Shown here: positions 11,640 through 22,635 of the stretch, one piece after another
Layout of the letters: each line of letters starts with the position of its first letter
Numbering within the stretch: position 1 is the stretch's first letter
Assembly (NCBI GenBank): GCA_946894095.1
Contig: OX335657.1
Coordinates: 8,556,001-8,620,000 of the forward strand
Length of the DNA stretch: 64,000 nt
From: Incurvaria masculella
Lineage: Eukaryota; Arthropoda; Insecta; Lepidoptera; Incurvariidae
Direction of reading: 5' to 3'
Made by a program: the position numbers and the translations under genes
The notes under the pieces: generated by a model
Database searches by the model: none
What the model was told of the DNA's origin: nothing
Seen by the model: only the letters and a program-made list of their open reading frames with translations

Positions 11640-12318
11640 GTCGATTTTTTCCGGCAATTTTAGGGCTACTTAGCATTACGCTAAATTAACAGAGAAGGTG
11701 ACCAGTAGTATGAAATGCTTTTAACTTGAGAACCGATTACCCGATTTAGATGCGGTTTGTATCTAAGTCTAGCCTAAATCTGCGCATTAGTTGGCTATAT
11801 AACATCAGGCGTGAGCGTACAACACATATACGCATGGAAATTGGCGGAGTACATCACTCTAAATTACGAGAGACGTGACCGAACTACTCACTCAATTAAT
11901 ACGCGGATTGGATCTATGTTTAGGATCTATGGGCGCGGTCGGGTTTTAGATTGGTAACCGTTTTCGATGTTGAGGCTGGCTGTGGTTCGGATTCCTCTTA
12001 AAAATATAGTTTCTCTTTCTCACTAACGAGGTGATAAGGTTAATCCCGCCTGAGTTGGTACGTACCATCGCACTGAGTGAAAGATGGTCGAAGCAGCAAT
12101 AACAAATGTCCGTGTTTTTTATCCATGTCAATGTAGTAGTGCCAGTGCAGGATCGTCTCGGCGGCAAATACTTTTAAAAAACTTAAAAGAAATCGGCCCC
12201 AATGTGTTACATATTTTATTTTATCCATTGAATTTATATAAATGGCCATATCTAGATGTTTTCTTATTCAAACATGCCACATCGGTTTAACCAATTTTGA
12301 TAAAATTTCATAGGTAGA
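11640..12318 (+). repeat. Helitron-derived internal fragment
   Basis: It carries the same internal landmarks as the Helitron at 25017-25982 in the same order: CCGATTTAGATGCGG, TATCTA(A/C)GTCTAGCC, a GTTGAGGCT(G/A)GCTGTGG block and GCGGCAAAT(A/G)CTTTT. The middle is partly replaced by SINE-like sequence. No Helitron ends were found, so it is an old relic. Confidence 0.55.
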
Positions 12319-12346
12319 TAGATTGTTTAATCTGAGTGGTCAGTCT

Positions 12347-12390
12347 GAGTTCCCACCTAAATTGGCGTTTACGGCAAACCGATCGAGGAG
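12347..12390 (+). repeat. Arm fragment of the 5641-5951 MITE family
   Basis: GAGTTCCCACCTAAATTGGC followed by GTTTACGGCAAACCGATCGA matches one arm of that MITE. The partner arm is missing. Confidence 0.5.
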
Positions 12391-12754
12391 GCATTCATTA
12401 CGGGAGGAGGAACTGCAGGAGAATTCCAAATTATGGGTGGCGAAATTGGTAGACGCAATACCCGCGAATGGTATGTTTTTCTGGTTCGCGTCCAGCCTTG
12501 CAGTATATTCGTAAAGTAGTTCGTTTTACTGGGCTCTTTGTTCAATTAATGTGTCCTTGCTTCACGGTCGATTATACATACATACATATCACATTCCTTG
12601 AAATAAGCGACGTACCTACTTAGTACGAAAAAGTATATTTACTTAGGTTTTTTTATTTTTGATTAGAAAGGTGGGATTTAAAAAAACTACTTAGTTATAG
12701 CTAAAAGTAAATGAAACAAAAACCAAATGTATTACTTATCTTAATGAAACGAGC

Positions 12755-13026
12755 TAGGTGTGATGACTAATCTTTTTAAGATGTTTTTATTTTATCTTTG
12801 AGTAATTCACCTCCAAGTTTATTGTAAAAAAAACGCGCGAAAAATTCGAACTTACGGACCTTATACCTATGAAACAAGACACTATTTTACAATGCCAATG
12901 ATCATCAGACATCTAGTTCGATGAAATAACTCTTTGGAGTACAATTTTAGATATTTGACAAGAAATATGCGCATGATCTTCTTTCGACGTTTGTATGGGA
13001 AGTTGAGCGGGATGGCCCGCCTTAAG
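12755..13026 (-). repeat. TTAA-type MITE, truncated, minus strand
   Basis: Read on the minus strand, it starts with TTAAGGCGGGCCATCCCGCT at the right and covers about half of the family body (GATCTTCTTTC, ATCGAACTAGATGTCTGATG, CTTAAAAAGATTAGTCATCA). The other terminus is lost. Confidence 0.68.
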
Positions 13027-13157
13027 TAGGAGTTTGAAATACCGGCCCTCAATGTCTTATAATATCATTCTATACAACTACCATATTTAGAATTAAAAAG
13101 CGTAAATACAAAAAATCTAACAACGAATAAATGAAAATCAGTATAAATATATTTTTT

Positions 13158-13451
13158 AGGGTTCCGTACCCAAAGGGTATCAACGGAACCCTACTATCCG
13201 TCCGTCCGTCCGTCCGTCCGTCCGTCCTGCCGTCCGTCTGTCACAAAGCTGTATCTCATGAACCGTAATAAGTAGGCAGCTGAAATTTTCACAGAGTGTG
13301 TATTTATTTTGCCGCTATAACAACAAATAGATAAAATTTAAAAATAATAAAAATTAAAGGGGGCTCCGATACAAAAAACCTATTTTTTGTGGTTAATCTT
13401 GTGCGTTGGTACGGAACCCTTCGTAGGCGAGTCCGACTCGCGCTTGGCCGG
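13158..13451 (-). repeat. Dispersed (GGAC)n repeat, minus strand
   Basis: Same family as 11034-11390 in reverse: it begins with AGGGTTCCGTACCCAAAGGG, has a TCCG microsatellite and ends GAGTCCGACTCGCGCTTGGC. Confidence 0.75.
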
Positions 13452-13455
13452 TTTT

Positions 13456-13560
13456 TCGTGGCTGGACATGGATGGATAATACCACACCTACCATCATTAT
13501 ATTAGCCCAAAACACCATTTTCCCGAACAAATTAGGTGCCATGCCAGGACCTTGAAAATT
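13456..13560 (-). repeat. SINE 3' tail, minus strand
   Basis: It contains the inverse of the tail block (GACATGGATGGATAATACCA ... GGTGCCATGCCAGGACCTT). Its inner side is cut off at the junction with the following retrotransposon. Confidence 0.65.
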
Positions 13561-13568
13561 GCCAGGAA

Positions 13569-15015
13569 AAATGAAAAAATTGAAAATGAAAATGTTTATT
13601 ATTGATAATGCTTACAATTACAATTAGATAAAGCTTATACTTACTTAATTTCTAAATTGTATTCTATACTAAATTATAAGTGTAAATAAAGAAAATGAAA
13701 TTATCTTATATAACGAAAACATTATAAAGGTAACAAGTAACTTAAACATTAGTAGCTAAAGTAAGATAATTAAAATAAATAAACAGCATATATCAACAAA
13801 AGGACCAAACACAGCTGTGACTAGGCTGACATATTGCTAAGGCTAGTCGCTGATTTTAAGTTTGGCCTATTTCACATTAGTGACGTTTCGTAATATTATG
13901 TTACATTAGGTTTAAAAGTCAAGATAAAAGACCAAAATCAAACCTGTTCATACAATTAGCACACAAATAAGTATCTTTAAATATACTGTACAACCAAACA
14001 AGGTGAACAAACCAAATGAGAACTAAAAATGCTTTGGACGATGAGTTTCTTGGATGAGCGGAGTATTTAGCGTATGAAAAAATAAAGATAGAAACATTAA
14101 ATAAAAAATAAAAAAAACTATATAGCTGTCAATATTTGTTGTGAGAGAAGATAACGTTTAATTTTTTTTTTTAAACTATGTATGGTAATAATTTGTCGAA
14201 TAGGAGGAGGAATATCGTTCCAACACTTGGACGCTGCGAACTTAAAGCTGCCTCGAAATGAGGAGCCATGATGCTTAGGAACAGATAGCTGTACTCCGGA
14301 CCCACGCGTGCCATACCTATGACTCTCCTTGCCACTTTAGTCTACTCCATAAGGGTGTGGGACTCTGTGACATAATAACTTTAGCAACTTGAGTGGCCAG
14401 GTGGAGTGTACGACGATTTTCCATTTTAAGAATATGTAGCTTGTTCAGAATGGGAGTTATATGAGAGCGTCTCTTAATATGCTCACAGAACCGAATACAC
14501 GCGTTTTGAACCTGTTGGACTCTTCTAGACGTTTTTTTATGTATACAAGGGCCGTAGACAACATCTGCATAATTAAGTTGCGAAAGAATCAGTGTCTCTG
14601 TTAGTTGATGTCGAACCTTGGTACTAAGATATTGTCGTATTTTATATACGCTTTTGAGTTTACCGAACGATCTTCCAACCTTTTCGGCAATGTGTTCTCC
14701 ATACCGGAGTTGACTGTCCATCTTGAGACCAAGGTTTCGCGCAGTTTTAACAATGGGCAGAACTATTCCATTCATCATAATAAGTGGGTTTCTAGACAGC
14801 ACTTTTTTTTAAGTATTTTTGTTTCCCAGTACTAAAACCAAGGACTTCTGGGGATTTAGCGCTAGTCCATTACTCGCTGACCACTGCCAAACACTCCTCA
14901 AATCAATATTAATATTATTAACGGCCTCAAGTTGAGGGCACAGCCCTATATATGAAATATATAAATAAAAGGACGGACGAATTGAGACATTCTCTTTTTC
15001 AAACTCCCGCAAAAA
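13569..15015 (-). pseudogene. Non-LTR retrotransposon 3' part, minus strand, frameshifted
   Basis: Two minus-strand frames (14809-15012 and 14317-14802) together give the C-terminal third of a Jockey-like reverse transcriptase. It has 'NGLALNPQKS' (the region after the YxDD catalytic site, which is absent), 'NLGLKMDSQLRYGEHI', 'LSQLNYADVVYGPC' and 'VQNACIRFCEHIKRR'. The frame is lost near 14805, in a T-run followed by TAAG where copy 2 has TACAG. It is broken again near 14315, where copy 2 has two extra bases. Copy 2 (38728-39594) keeps one open frame of 288 codons. The A-rich 3' end is at 13569-13600. Since the element was already inside the giant transposon before the copies separated, the breaks here arose later. 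Confidence 0.75.
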
Positions 15016-15029
15016 CTATTTTTATTACC

Positions 15030-15367
15030 TATATCTGAAGTGACATCTGATTGGGGCAGCCTCTTTCAAAGTGCACGTTTTTGTCAAGTGGTGTTTGAGA
15101 AAGATTTCAAAAACATGTCATCGAATGAGTTAAGTGGATGTTACGGCCGAATTCTTACCACATCTCTGTGTAAAAAGTAGAATACTCGAAAATTATTCCT
15201 GCTTAGTTTATCACTCGCAAGACGACTTCACGCGAGACCGTTTCGTCTTTAGCGATTTCATCCATTTTTAAAAAACATTTTAATATCGATGTATTTTGGC
15301 TGTTTTATTTAAGCCAACAATTGTGCTATTTTCTGAGTGAAAGTTGCAGAGAAGTCAATATCTGAAG
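15030..15367 (+). other. Possible 5' untranslated exon of the 44-codon spliced gene
   Basis: The stretch ends in CTGAAG|GTATGT, a good splice donor, at 15367/15368. The nearest strong acceptor downstream is TTTTCTTGCAG at 17178, directly in front of the candidate first coding exon. The same donor is kept in copy 2 at 39949/39950. No start codon with a long frame occurs in it. Linking it to the downstream exons is inference; a transcription start is not visible. Confidence 0.25.
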
Positions 15368-15856
15368 GTATGTATGTGTTCTTGTATATTTTTGTTAATT
15401 TGTCATGTTTCAATTGCAAGCCCTGTATCAACCAACTGCAAGCACAGTCAAAATGTGTTCCTACCATGTAATGATTATTCCATGCATATATGAAATAATC
15501 TTGAAGGCTTGAAACATTTATTAATTTTAGGTTTTTTTACATAGTCACATGCCAGTGGCTGTGGTCTTAGCCATGCATATCGTATTTCATACAAAATAAA
15601 AGTCGCGCTGTTTTGCATTTTAAGACCATTAAAAATATAAAATATTAAAATATTAGAATGGAGCCCGCTGGCGCGACCTGCGTGACATTGTGTTAGGTAT
15701 GCAATAAATAATGTGTTACCTGTCAGATCCTAGCCCAAAGGTTACTTGGACTTACGTTTAATAAATTTCTGAATTTTATAAATGACAACGGAACTATGTA
15801 GGTGCCGTACCAAGTACTTAATTATTGCTTTGCTTGGCTACATTTAATTTAACGAA

Positions 15857-16008
15857 ACACACGGATATTTTTAATTGCCACTTCGACCATCTTTTTAACC
15901 AACTTCATGTTAAATACGATGGTTCTAACCCACCCCGTGCTTAGTACCGACTACCTACCACCTAGTCGGTACGAAAGGGGACCTACAGTTTTACGTGGAA
16001 TCGGAACC
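15857..16008 (-). repeat. SINE body fragment, minus strand
   Basis: Inverse of the SINE middle (GCCACTTCGACCATCTTT ... CTACCACCTAGTCGGTAC ... GGACCTACAGTTTTACGTGG). Confidence 0.6.
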
Positions 16009-16058
16009 AGGTCCAGCTTAAACGTTTGAATTGTCAGCCCTCAAATTCAAATAAAAAA

Positions 16059-16371
16059 AGCGCGAGTACTTGCTCTTCATGCCCGAGTTCACGAGGTCGA
16101 TCCCCGCCCCGTTCTTGCACCTCTTTTTTTTATTGGGATAAAATGTATTTCATCATGATTGCAAGCTATTCCATGGTTCGGAATCCATGGTAACTTTGTA
16201 GGTTACTTTCTCTACTAGGTGGTTGGGTTTTAAGCCCGCCCGGGTTGGTACTATCTCATTTTAGTGATCGCATTGGATAAATAATAAATGGTAGAAGCGG
16301 CAATAAAATCCGTGCTTTCCGTACAGCCCAATGTAGCTGTGTTCGTAAAGAGAAACCCTGGGAAGGCACTG
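16059..16371 (+). repeat. tRNA-derived SINE, diverged head
   Basis: The head region has CACGAGGTCGATCCCCGCCC where the B box is expected. The body keeps TTCCATGGTTCGGAATCCAT, AAGCCCGCCCGGGTTGG and the middle to GGGAAGGCACT. Confidence 0.62.
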
Positions 16372-16372
16372 T

Positions 16373-16769
16373 GGAGCGGCTCGTAGCTAAGTGGCGCGGG
16401 GATTTGCCTTGCATACCAGAGACCTGGGTTAAAATCCTCGCCCCATTAATGCACCACTTTCTTTCTCTCTCTGAGTTGGATAAGTGCATTTCGTATTCCC
16501 TACTAAGGAATAGTCCTTAGTAGGGAACACGAAATGCACTTATCCAACTCAGCCCGCAGGGTTTAAGCCCACCGGGTTGATACCATCGCATTGGATGAAA
16601 AGATAGTCGAAGCGGAAATGAAAAATTGTCGGTGTTTTCCATCCAGTTCAATGTGGCCGTGCTCACAAAGGGAAAGTCCTGGTATGGCACCTAATTTCTT
16701 CGGGAACGTAGTGTATTGGGCCAATATCCATCCATAATAATAGCTATCCGTGTCAGGTTGCATAAAAAA
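16373..16769 (+). repeat. tRNA-derived SINE with an internal inverted duplication
   Basis: The head GCGGCTCGTAGCTAAGTGGC and B box GGTTAAAATCC start a normal copy, but the part after the tRNA-like head has become a long hairpin (16471-16552). After it the SINE body resumes at AAGCCCACCGGGTTGATACC and ends in AAAAAA. Confidence 0.7.
16471..16552. repeat. 82-nt near-perfect hairpin inside a SINE
   Basis: The arms are 24 bp perfect, one mismatch, then 14 bp perfect, around a 4-nt loop (ATAG). The outer arm is ordinary SINE sequence; the inner 14 bp (TTCCCTACTAAGGA) also resembles the SINE. Copy 2 has the same hairpin at 41050-41131, so it existed before the copies separated. Confidence 0.85.
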
Positions 16770-17200
16770 GGCACCTTATTCCTCTGAGAATGCGTTGTGT
16801 TGAACTTATATCATGACGGTGGGTGTGGTATGAACATGATGGTTCGTATCTCTAGCAGAAGTCAATGAATATCTGCGTCTACACGTTCTGAATTTTGTGA
16901 AAATCTAAACTGAGTCAAATGAGAGCAATCATTCAATCTATAAACACAATATAGCAGTATGATTTTTCGAATTTCGAAAAGTGTGCTGACATAGTTAAAT
17001 AGATTATGAATAGTTTATAAAAGATTATACAATTTAACGAACTGTCTAGATTTAGTTTAATTTTCAATTGGAACCGACACATCTAAGTTTGCCTCAAGGA
17101 AGAAGCCAGAGAAATTTCTTATTTTCAGTATTTATTATGATAATAATTAAGTTTACTATTTTGCATCTTTTCTTGCAGGGCAACTTACATATAGTTAGAC

Positions 17201-19050
17201 ATGTTCACACCGTTCAGACCATGGGAGAGAGGAGTTGAACTGCAGGACAAAGGTATTTTAATTTGCAGCGAGGCTTGATATTTACTTACAAAATAACAAA
17301 AAATACTTACAAAAGCTCCGTTTTCTGTCCATTTTTATGTGTGTATTGTCCATATTGTATTTATCTGATTTCTAGCGTATTTAGCAATAAAACGATGTTA
17401 TGTGATATTCAATCGCTGTCCTGTTTATAAAACATTTCAACTTCTAAACGCGAGAAAGTCAGAACTTTTATCGTACACTAATGTTATAAGGAGGTAAAGT
17501 TTGTATGTTTGGATGAAGGAGGTAATATCCGAAAGTGCTATTTTTTTATTGATACACTCAAAGTCACAGACTGAATTCCATGCGGGCACAGCTAGTCACA
17601 GAAGAAGTTTTAAAATTTCAATTACTTTATTTACAAGTTTCAGTTACTTTATTTCGTCCATTAGGTGTATATTACATACTCGGATTCGTCAATTATTCGG
17701 GTTCGATTAATCTCTGGCGAGAAACTTCGCCTGGTTTGTCTTTTTTTCTTTGATATTTACTAACTAGTTAACAATTGCTCAAATATGTATAACTAATGGC
17801 TCTCTGAACTGTAAACTTCGCGAGTCTGTGTTTTTGAACTTGACCGCCTGTGTATGTACATATGTTTAATTGTTCTGGCCGTGTCCCTGCCAAACTTTCT
17901 GTTTCCTTGACAGACTAGGATGAATCTTTGTAATTTCATTAGAAATGACTCACTAATTGTCTTATATGAAATAGTATTTGATCATAGACTTTGAAGTTAA
18001 AGCTTAAGGCGGCCCATCCCGCTCATCTCACCATACAAAAGGGGAAAGAAGATCGCGCCCATATTTCTTGTCAGAGATCCAAAATTTTGCTCAAAATAGC
18101 TTTATTTGATCGAACTAGATGTCTGATGACCATTGGCATTGTAAATTTGTGTTTGGTTTCTAAGTTATAAGGTCCTAAAGTTCGAATATTTCGCGCGTTT
18201 TATACAATAACTTTGGAGGTGGATTACGCAATGATAAAGTAAGAACATCTTAAAAAGATTAGTCATCAGACATAGCTTATTTAATCAAAATTTATAACCT
18301 ATTTGGTTTTTGTTAGATTTTTGACTACAGCCGTCGTGGTTTACTTTTAGCTATAAGTCGTTTTGAAATTAAAATTTTCGTAAATCTTACCAAATCATAC
18401 ACTATGCACATTGTCTTTTTCGTGGACATATTGCATCTTCCTCATCACGGAGCCTGTCTTATTCTTTGAAACAGAGAAGGTCCCAGAGCGCAACAGCACG
18501 GTTTTGTACCGTGCCCGCGAATGAGTTAGGCCCGCCGGGTTGGGCCACCTTAAGACCCCGAAAGTAGGGTGATAATTTTATCTTCAGACAGATATGACGG
18601 CTAATATTGTATTAAGGTTTTAAAAAAAAAATGCTCTGATTTTAGCTCCAATTTTACAGCAAAAAAATAATATAATTGTATTTCTTTCTGCAGCTAGTGT
18701 TGGATTTGAAAAGGAGTTGGAAGGAAGATGTGACCCAGATTTAAAAGAAAGTAAGTATATATACTTAAAATACATTGGTCCACTTTTTTGCACACGTTGC
18801 ACCTGTCCATGCATTACATACATACATTACATAAAATGCATTTACTTTAGAGCATAATGAGGTGATTAAGTTCTATACAATTGCTCATACCTGTTTCCTC
18901 AGTCAAATTAAGAGATATTTTTTCTGTAAATTAGCACATTCAACTAAGAGTCTATACGTTTTTTTAAATAAATTAACTTGTAACAATATTATATACCTCT
19001 TTGTATTTGTATTCATATTTTCAGAGGCGTATATCAGGAATATCAGTTAG
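17201..19050 (+). CDS. Candidate three-exon gene for a 44-residue peptide
   Basis: Exons 17201-17252, 18694-18750 and 19025-19050 join in a consistent frame. All three are preceded by strong acceptors: TTTTCTTGCAG at 17178 before a 22-nt leader, TTTCTTTCTGCAG at 18693 and TCATATTTTCAG at 19024. The donors are AAAG|GTATTT and GAAA|GTAAGT. The start has a purine at -3. The peptide begins MFTPFRPWERGVELQDK, continues with an acidic middle containing 'GRCDPDLKE' and ends 'AYIRNIS'. I do not recognise the family, and there is no signal peptide or membrane segment. The three exons are base-for-base identical in copy 2 (41780-43642). Intron 1 holds a TTAA MITE. It could be a captured host exon series, a small accessory gene of the transposon, or chance splice sites. 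The gene model is inference. Confidence 0.35.
18008..18549 (+). repeat. TTAA-flanked MITE, complete
   Basis: TTAA occurs on both sides (18004-18007 and 18550-18553). The ends are GGCGGCCCATCCCG at the left and CGGGTTGGGCCACC at the right, which are inverted repeats with few mismatches. The 542-bp body is non-coding. TTAA duplications suggest a piggyBac-type machinery, but the ends do not begin with the usual CC. Other copies: 42599-43140, 47288-47829 and 59195-59738, with truncated or degraded ones at 12755-13026, 20100-20176, 36756-37026, 45853-46214 and 57910-58365. Confidence 0.75.
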
Positions 19051-19365
19051 CTTATAAAAAAAACAAAAAAGTACAGATGTTTATTTAATGTGCAAAATAT
19101 CAGAAAATACATATTAATTTGACTGAGGAAATGGGTACGAGACACTGTATTCGACTTGATCACCTCATTATCCTCTTCATTAACCCCGCGCGACTTAGTG
19201 AGATGTCTTCGGATGAAACATGGTCGAAGAGGCCATGAAAAATGGTCGTGTTAAGATTTAGTTAAGATTGTGTTAAGATTAGAACACTAATAGGTAAGGA
19301 TTCAAAATTAAATTCCTAAGGTGGTAAATATGACACTGATACATTATGCACGAAATCTCCGCGTT

Positions 19366-19540
19366 TTTAACCGACTTCAAAAAAGGAGGAGGTTCTCAAT
19401 TCGTCGGAATCTTTTTTTTTTTATTTATGTTCACCGATTACTCGAAGACCTCTGGACCGATTTGGAAAATTCTTTTTTTGTTCGAAAGGGTATACTTTCT
19501 AGTTGGTCCCATTTTTTTTTATCAAAATAACAAACATCGA
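19366..19540 (+). repeat. Dispersed 'ACCGACTTCAAAAAAGGAGG' repeat
   Basis: AACCGACTTCAAAAAAGGAG is followed by GTTCTCAATTCGTCGGAATC, a T-run, and an ACTCGAAGACCTCTGGACCG block. It is preserved in copy 2 at about 43965-44140. The motif is familiar from moth genomes as a dispersed repeat; its boundaries are not clear here. Confidence 0.5.
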
Positions 19541-19875
19541 ATTTCTTAAGCCCGCAAACCCAGAATGTGATTTTTTAGTTACAGTAGCTTTCTTTTAGGG
19601 TGAGATTGTTCAGTATGAGAGGTGTTTTTTTATTCAAGGGGGGGTAAAAGAGGGAAAATTGTACACATTTCTATCTCTAGGGCCGCTGAACCCAGAAATG
19701 TCAGCGTAGGTTTTGTTTTAGATGGGAATGCTTACGAAGAAAATATTTTTGGAAATTCTACTATTCGGGGGGGGGGGGGGGGAAACAGGTCCAAACATTT
19801 AGGTGAAAACCCCTCATGTTGAGATTTCCGAAACAAATGATCCTAGAAACTTAAAATTTTCAGTGACTTGTTTTT

Positions 19876-20080
19876 AAATCCCGCCCGGGTTCGTACCATC
19901 GCATTGGATGAACGATGGTCGAAGCGGCAATGAAAATTGTCCGTGTTTTCCGTCCAGTTCAATGTAGCCGTGCAATATAAGGAAGGTCCTGGCATGGCAC
20001 CTAGTTCCCATGTGGTGTGTTGGGCTAATACCATGACAAAAAGTTTGGTATTAGCCATCCATGTCCAGTCACATAAAAAA
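19876..20080 (+). repeat. SINE body fragment
   Basis: It runs from AAATCCCGCCCGGGTT through GTACCATCGCATTGGATGAA to AGCCATCCATGTCCAGTCAC and an A tail. The tRNA-like head is missing. Confidence 0.65.
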
Positions 20081-20225
20081 CTACAGTAGAGAGAGTTTGC
20101 ATGGGATAGTGAGGTGCGCATGATCTTCTTTCCAATTTGTATGTGGAGTTGAGCGGGATGGCTCGCCCACCTTAAGTCAAAAAGTTACGCCACCACTAAA
20201 AAGCAAAAAATAAAATATTTTTAAA

Positions 20226-20362
20226 GAAAAAAGGACCGCCTTCAAAAAAACCGAAACTAAAAAGCAAAAAATAATTGGTTACTTTTAATTAATGTACGAC
20301 AAGCTATTTTAATACTAACTAATTATGTACAATTTCTTAATTTTTAATCATCTTTTGAAGTC
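20226..20362. repeat. Remnant left arm of the foldback element
   Basis: This equals the left arm (44795-44946) of the complete foldback element of copy 2, up to CTTTTGAAGTC. Immediately after it, the sequence continues with transposase codons. The junction marks the left breakpoint of a deletion of about 4.85 kb in this copy. Confidence 0.65.
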
Positions 20363-20365
20363 TAC

Positions 20366-21893
20366 ATGGATTCGCTACAGCCTGTGCCAGTTCCGTCCAG
20401 AGTTATGGCTCAAATCGGTATAGACATATGTTCTCTACCAGAAGTTGATGGCCTACGCTATATCGTGGTCGCCATTGACTATTTTTCAAAATGGATCGAA
20501 GCGAGAGCACTCGAAAACAAATCGGCCAAGTCAGTTGCAACATTTATCTACGAAGAAATAATATGTAGGCACGGCTGTATAGAAACAATTATAAGCGACC
20601 AAGGTCGGGAATTTTGTAACGCCCTTGTCGAAGAACTTCTACAACGGACTGGGGCGAAACATCGCGTGACTTCACCTTACCACCCACAGGCTAACGGTCT
20701 TGTGGAAAGAGCGAATCGGAGCATAAAAAATACTTTGCTCAAAGTTCTTGAGGAAAATGTTGAGCAATGGCCAAATGCACTGCACGGTGTCCTCTTTGCT
20801 ATGCGCTCAGCCCCTCATACATCCACAAAATTTTCACCCTTTTTTATATTGTACCATAAACAGGCCCGATTACCAATTGATGTCCAAAATCTTCCAGCCG
20901 TGGAACACGCAGATTCACCACCTAAAATTCAGTTTAATCAATTCAATACAGTTTAATGAAGTGTTGCAGATGATGACTAAAGTTAACCAATCTCTGCACA
21001 CATCTATTTCAAGAAATATAAAGGCTGCGCAAGAAGTGCAAAGAAATAGTTATAACCAGCGACATTTAACTGGAATTAATTTAAAAGAGAGCCAATCTGT
21101 GCTACTTATAAATGCCAGACGTCTAGATAGAAAGGGTGACAAATATCAACTTCCCAAATCTGGTCCTTATAAAATCATCTCAATAAATGATCGTAAGCGT
21201 GTAGTTTTGATGAATAAAAATGGTGTTATTTTACGTACCAAGTATCCCCTTAAGCGTCTCGTAGCTCTGAAAGAAACTGATACATCAACTTTCCCCCAAA
21301 ATCCAGACTGTAGTGTTGAGTCCTCTGCCCAGACTGTAAATAGTGATGAAATGTTAGAGATAATCGAGAGTAATAAAACAAATACAAATGAAAGTTTATT
21401 TTTTAAACCCGTATCAGGCGACTGGCAGGAAAAAATGGCCCATAATCTTGGAGTACCTATCTACAAAGTAAATCATTCTCAGAACTCAAAGCTAGGGAAA
21501 CCGAATACCTGCCAAGAAATATTAGGGGATGGCAACTGTTTTTTTCGCTGTCTATCATACGTGATCACTGGGGTTCAAACGTTTCATGATACCATTCGAA
21601 GCTGTTTGATTTCGTTTATGTTACAAGATGTTAGAGTACAAAATTTCCTTGGAAATGTAGATATACGGACATATTTGCAATCCACCCATATGGCACTGGA
21701 CCGCACCTGGGCAACGGAGACAGAGGTGTTTGCAAGTGCATTATTTTTTAATGTAGACATACAGGTCTACCTTAATAATCACTGGCTCCGATTTAGCCGG
21801 ACTGGGTCACTTGATGACCCACCCTCTCTAACTGCCATCTATCTGTATAACCGAGGGGGCAATCACTTCGAGGTAGTGACATCTGTAGTTTAA
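20366..21893 (+). pseudogene. Ginger-like transposase (integrase core, GPY/F, OTU), N-terminally truncated and frameshifted
   Basis: Frame 20366-20956 holds an integrase core: D20 in 'IGIDICS', D78 in 'IISDQGREF' and E114 in 'HPQANGLVERANRS', a D,D35E spacing. It is expected to cut and join element ends in the nucleus. The second frame, real from about 20950, holds a GPY/F-type module ('SGPYKIISIND', then 'KNGVILRTKYPLKRL') and a C-terminal OTU cysteine-protease domain. The OTU domain has a 'DGNCFFR' nucleophile motif and ends 'GGNHFEVV' with the expected histidine. Between them, copy 2 has 45 bases where this copy has 16 different ones, giving a frameshift. The N-terminal HHCC zinc region and the probable promoter are deleted. 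Gypsy-type integrases of LTR elements are the alternative, but there is no gag, RT or LTR. OTU domains have been reported in Ginger1 transposases, as far as I recall. Confidence 0.85.
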
Positions 21894-22236
21894 CATTAAT
21901 ACCAAAAAAAAATATTGTTATCTCAAATGGAGATTCGAATGGCCATTGTTTAGGAAAGTGGCAAAATACGTTACAGTACATAATATAATTTATTCTCGTT
22001 ATGAAATCGCATATATAACAGGTAATCTCTGCACTTAAACTAATGTAAAATACAACGGCTGGCGTCTGTCCTTATGTATGTCTGCCTATTAAGAATTAGA
22101 ACTATTTTTGTTTAATTTTAATGCAGTTTATATCTACATGATTTTTTTAAACGTACATGAATTTCTAAAATACTACAACTACTGCCATGATATAAGCCAA
22201 AAACGCAACTATGTATTTGCTATGACTTGACCTTTC

Positions 22237-22590
22237 ATGGGATGGAAAACACGGAAATGTTTTGCCGGGAACGGTTCAAATAAACACAGGGAAACATATG
22301 AAGACGTTTTGAGGACCTTTAACATGACAGATAACCCTAATAATTACGAACGAATGCTTAAACTTTGCAAACCGTTTCTAGCAAGATGTATTGTATTGTA
22401 TTGTATTGTTTATTCATCATCCATAGACAGTACACTGCACTCGGATTTGTCATATTTTAGCATTGGCCAGTTCAGCAAAACAAAACACAGCGAAGAAGAA
22501 CTGGAAAGAAACTCTGCTGTTTTTTTTTTTCAACGTCCACTTAGTCTATGTTTACAAAAGTGTTTGTCAATTATTTTAACAAAAACATAG
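22237..22590 (+). CDS. Hypothetical frame downstream of the transposase
   Basis: A 117-codon frame starts 344 bp after the transposase stop, on the same strand. The first about 50 residues ('SNKHRETYEDVLRTFNMTDNPNNY' and following, seen in part) look like normal protein, but the second half runs over a TTGTA microsatellite. Copy 2 has a 103-codon version (51693-52004) with a few substitutions and a different end. I do not recognise it. It could be the remnant of a longer frame or chance. Confidence 0.2.
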   Translation: MGWKTRKCFAGNGSNKHRETYEDVLRTFNMTDNPNNYERMLKLCKPFLARCIVLYCIVYSSSIDSTLHSDLSYFSIGQFSKTKHSEEELERNSAVFFFQRPLSLCLQKCLSIILTKT

Positions 22591-22635
22591 GTAAAACACT
22601 AAATTAACATGAAACTTTGTATTATTTTTTTTTGT

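Noticed and set aside
12436..12460. GTGGCGAAATTGGTAGACGC, like the D-arm region of a bacterial or plastid tRNA-Leu
   Set aside because: No anticodon arm, T arm or acceptor pairing follows; the same place in related repeat sequence near 46510 is diverged. Probably chance.
22383..22410. Coding meaning of the TTGTA-repeat part of the frame at 22237-22590
   Set aside because: It is a microsatellite with a different continuation in copy 2.
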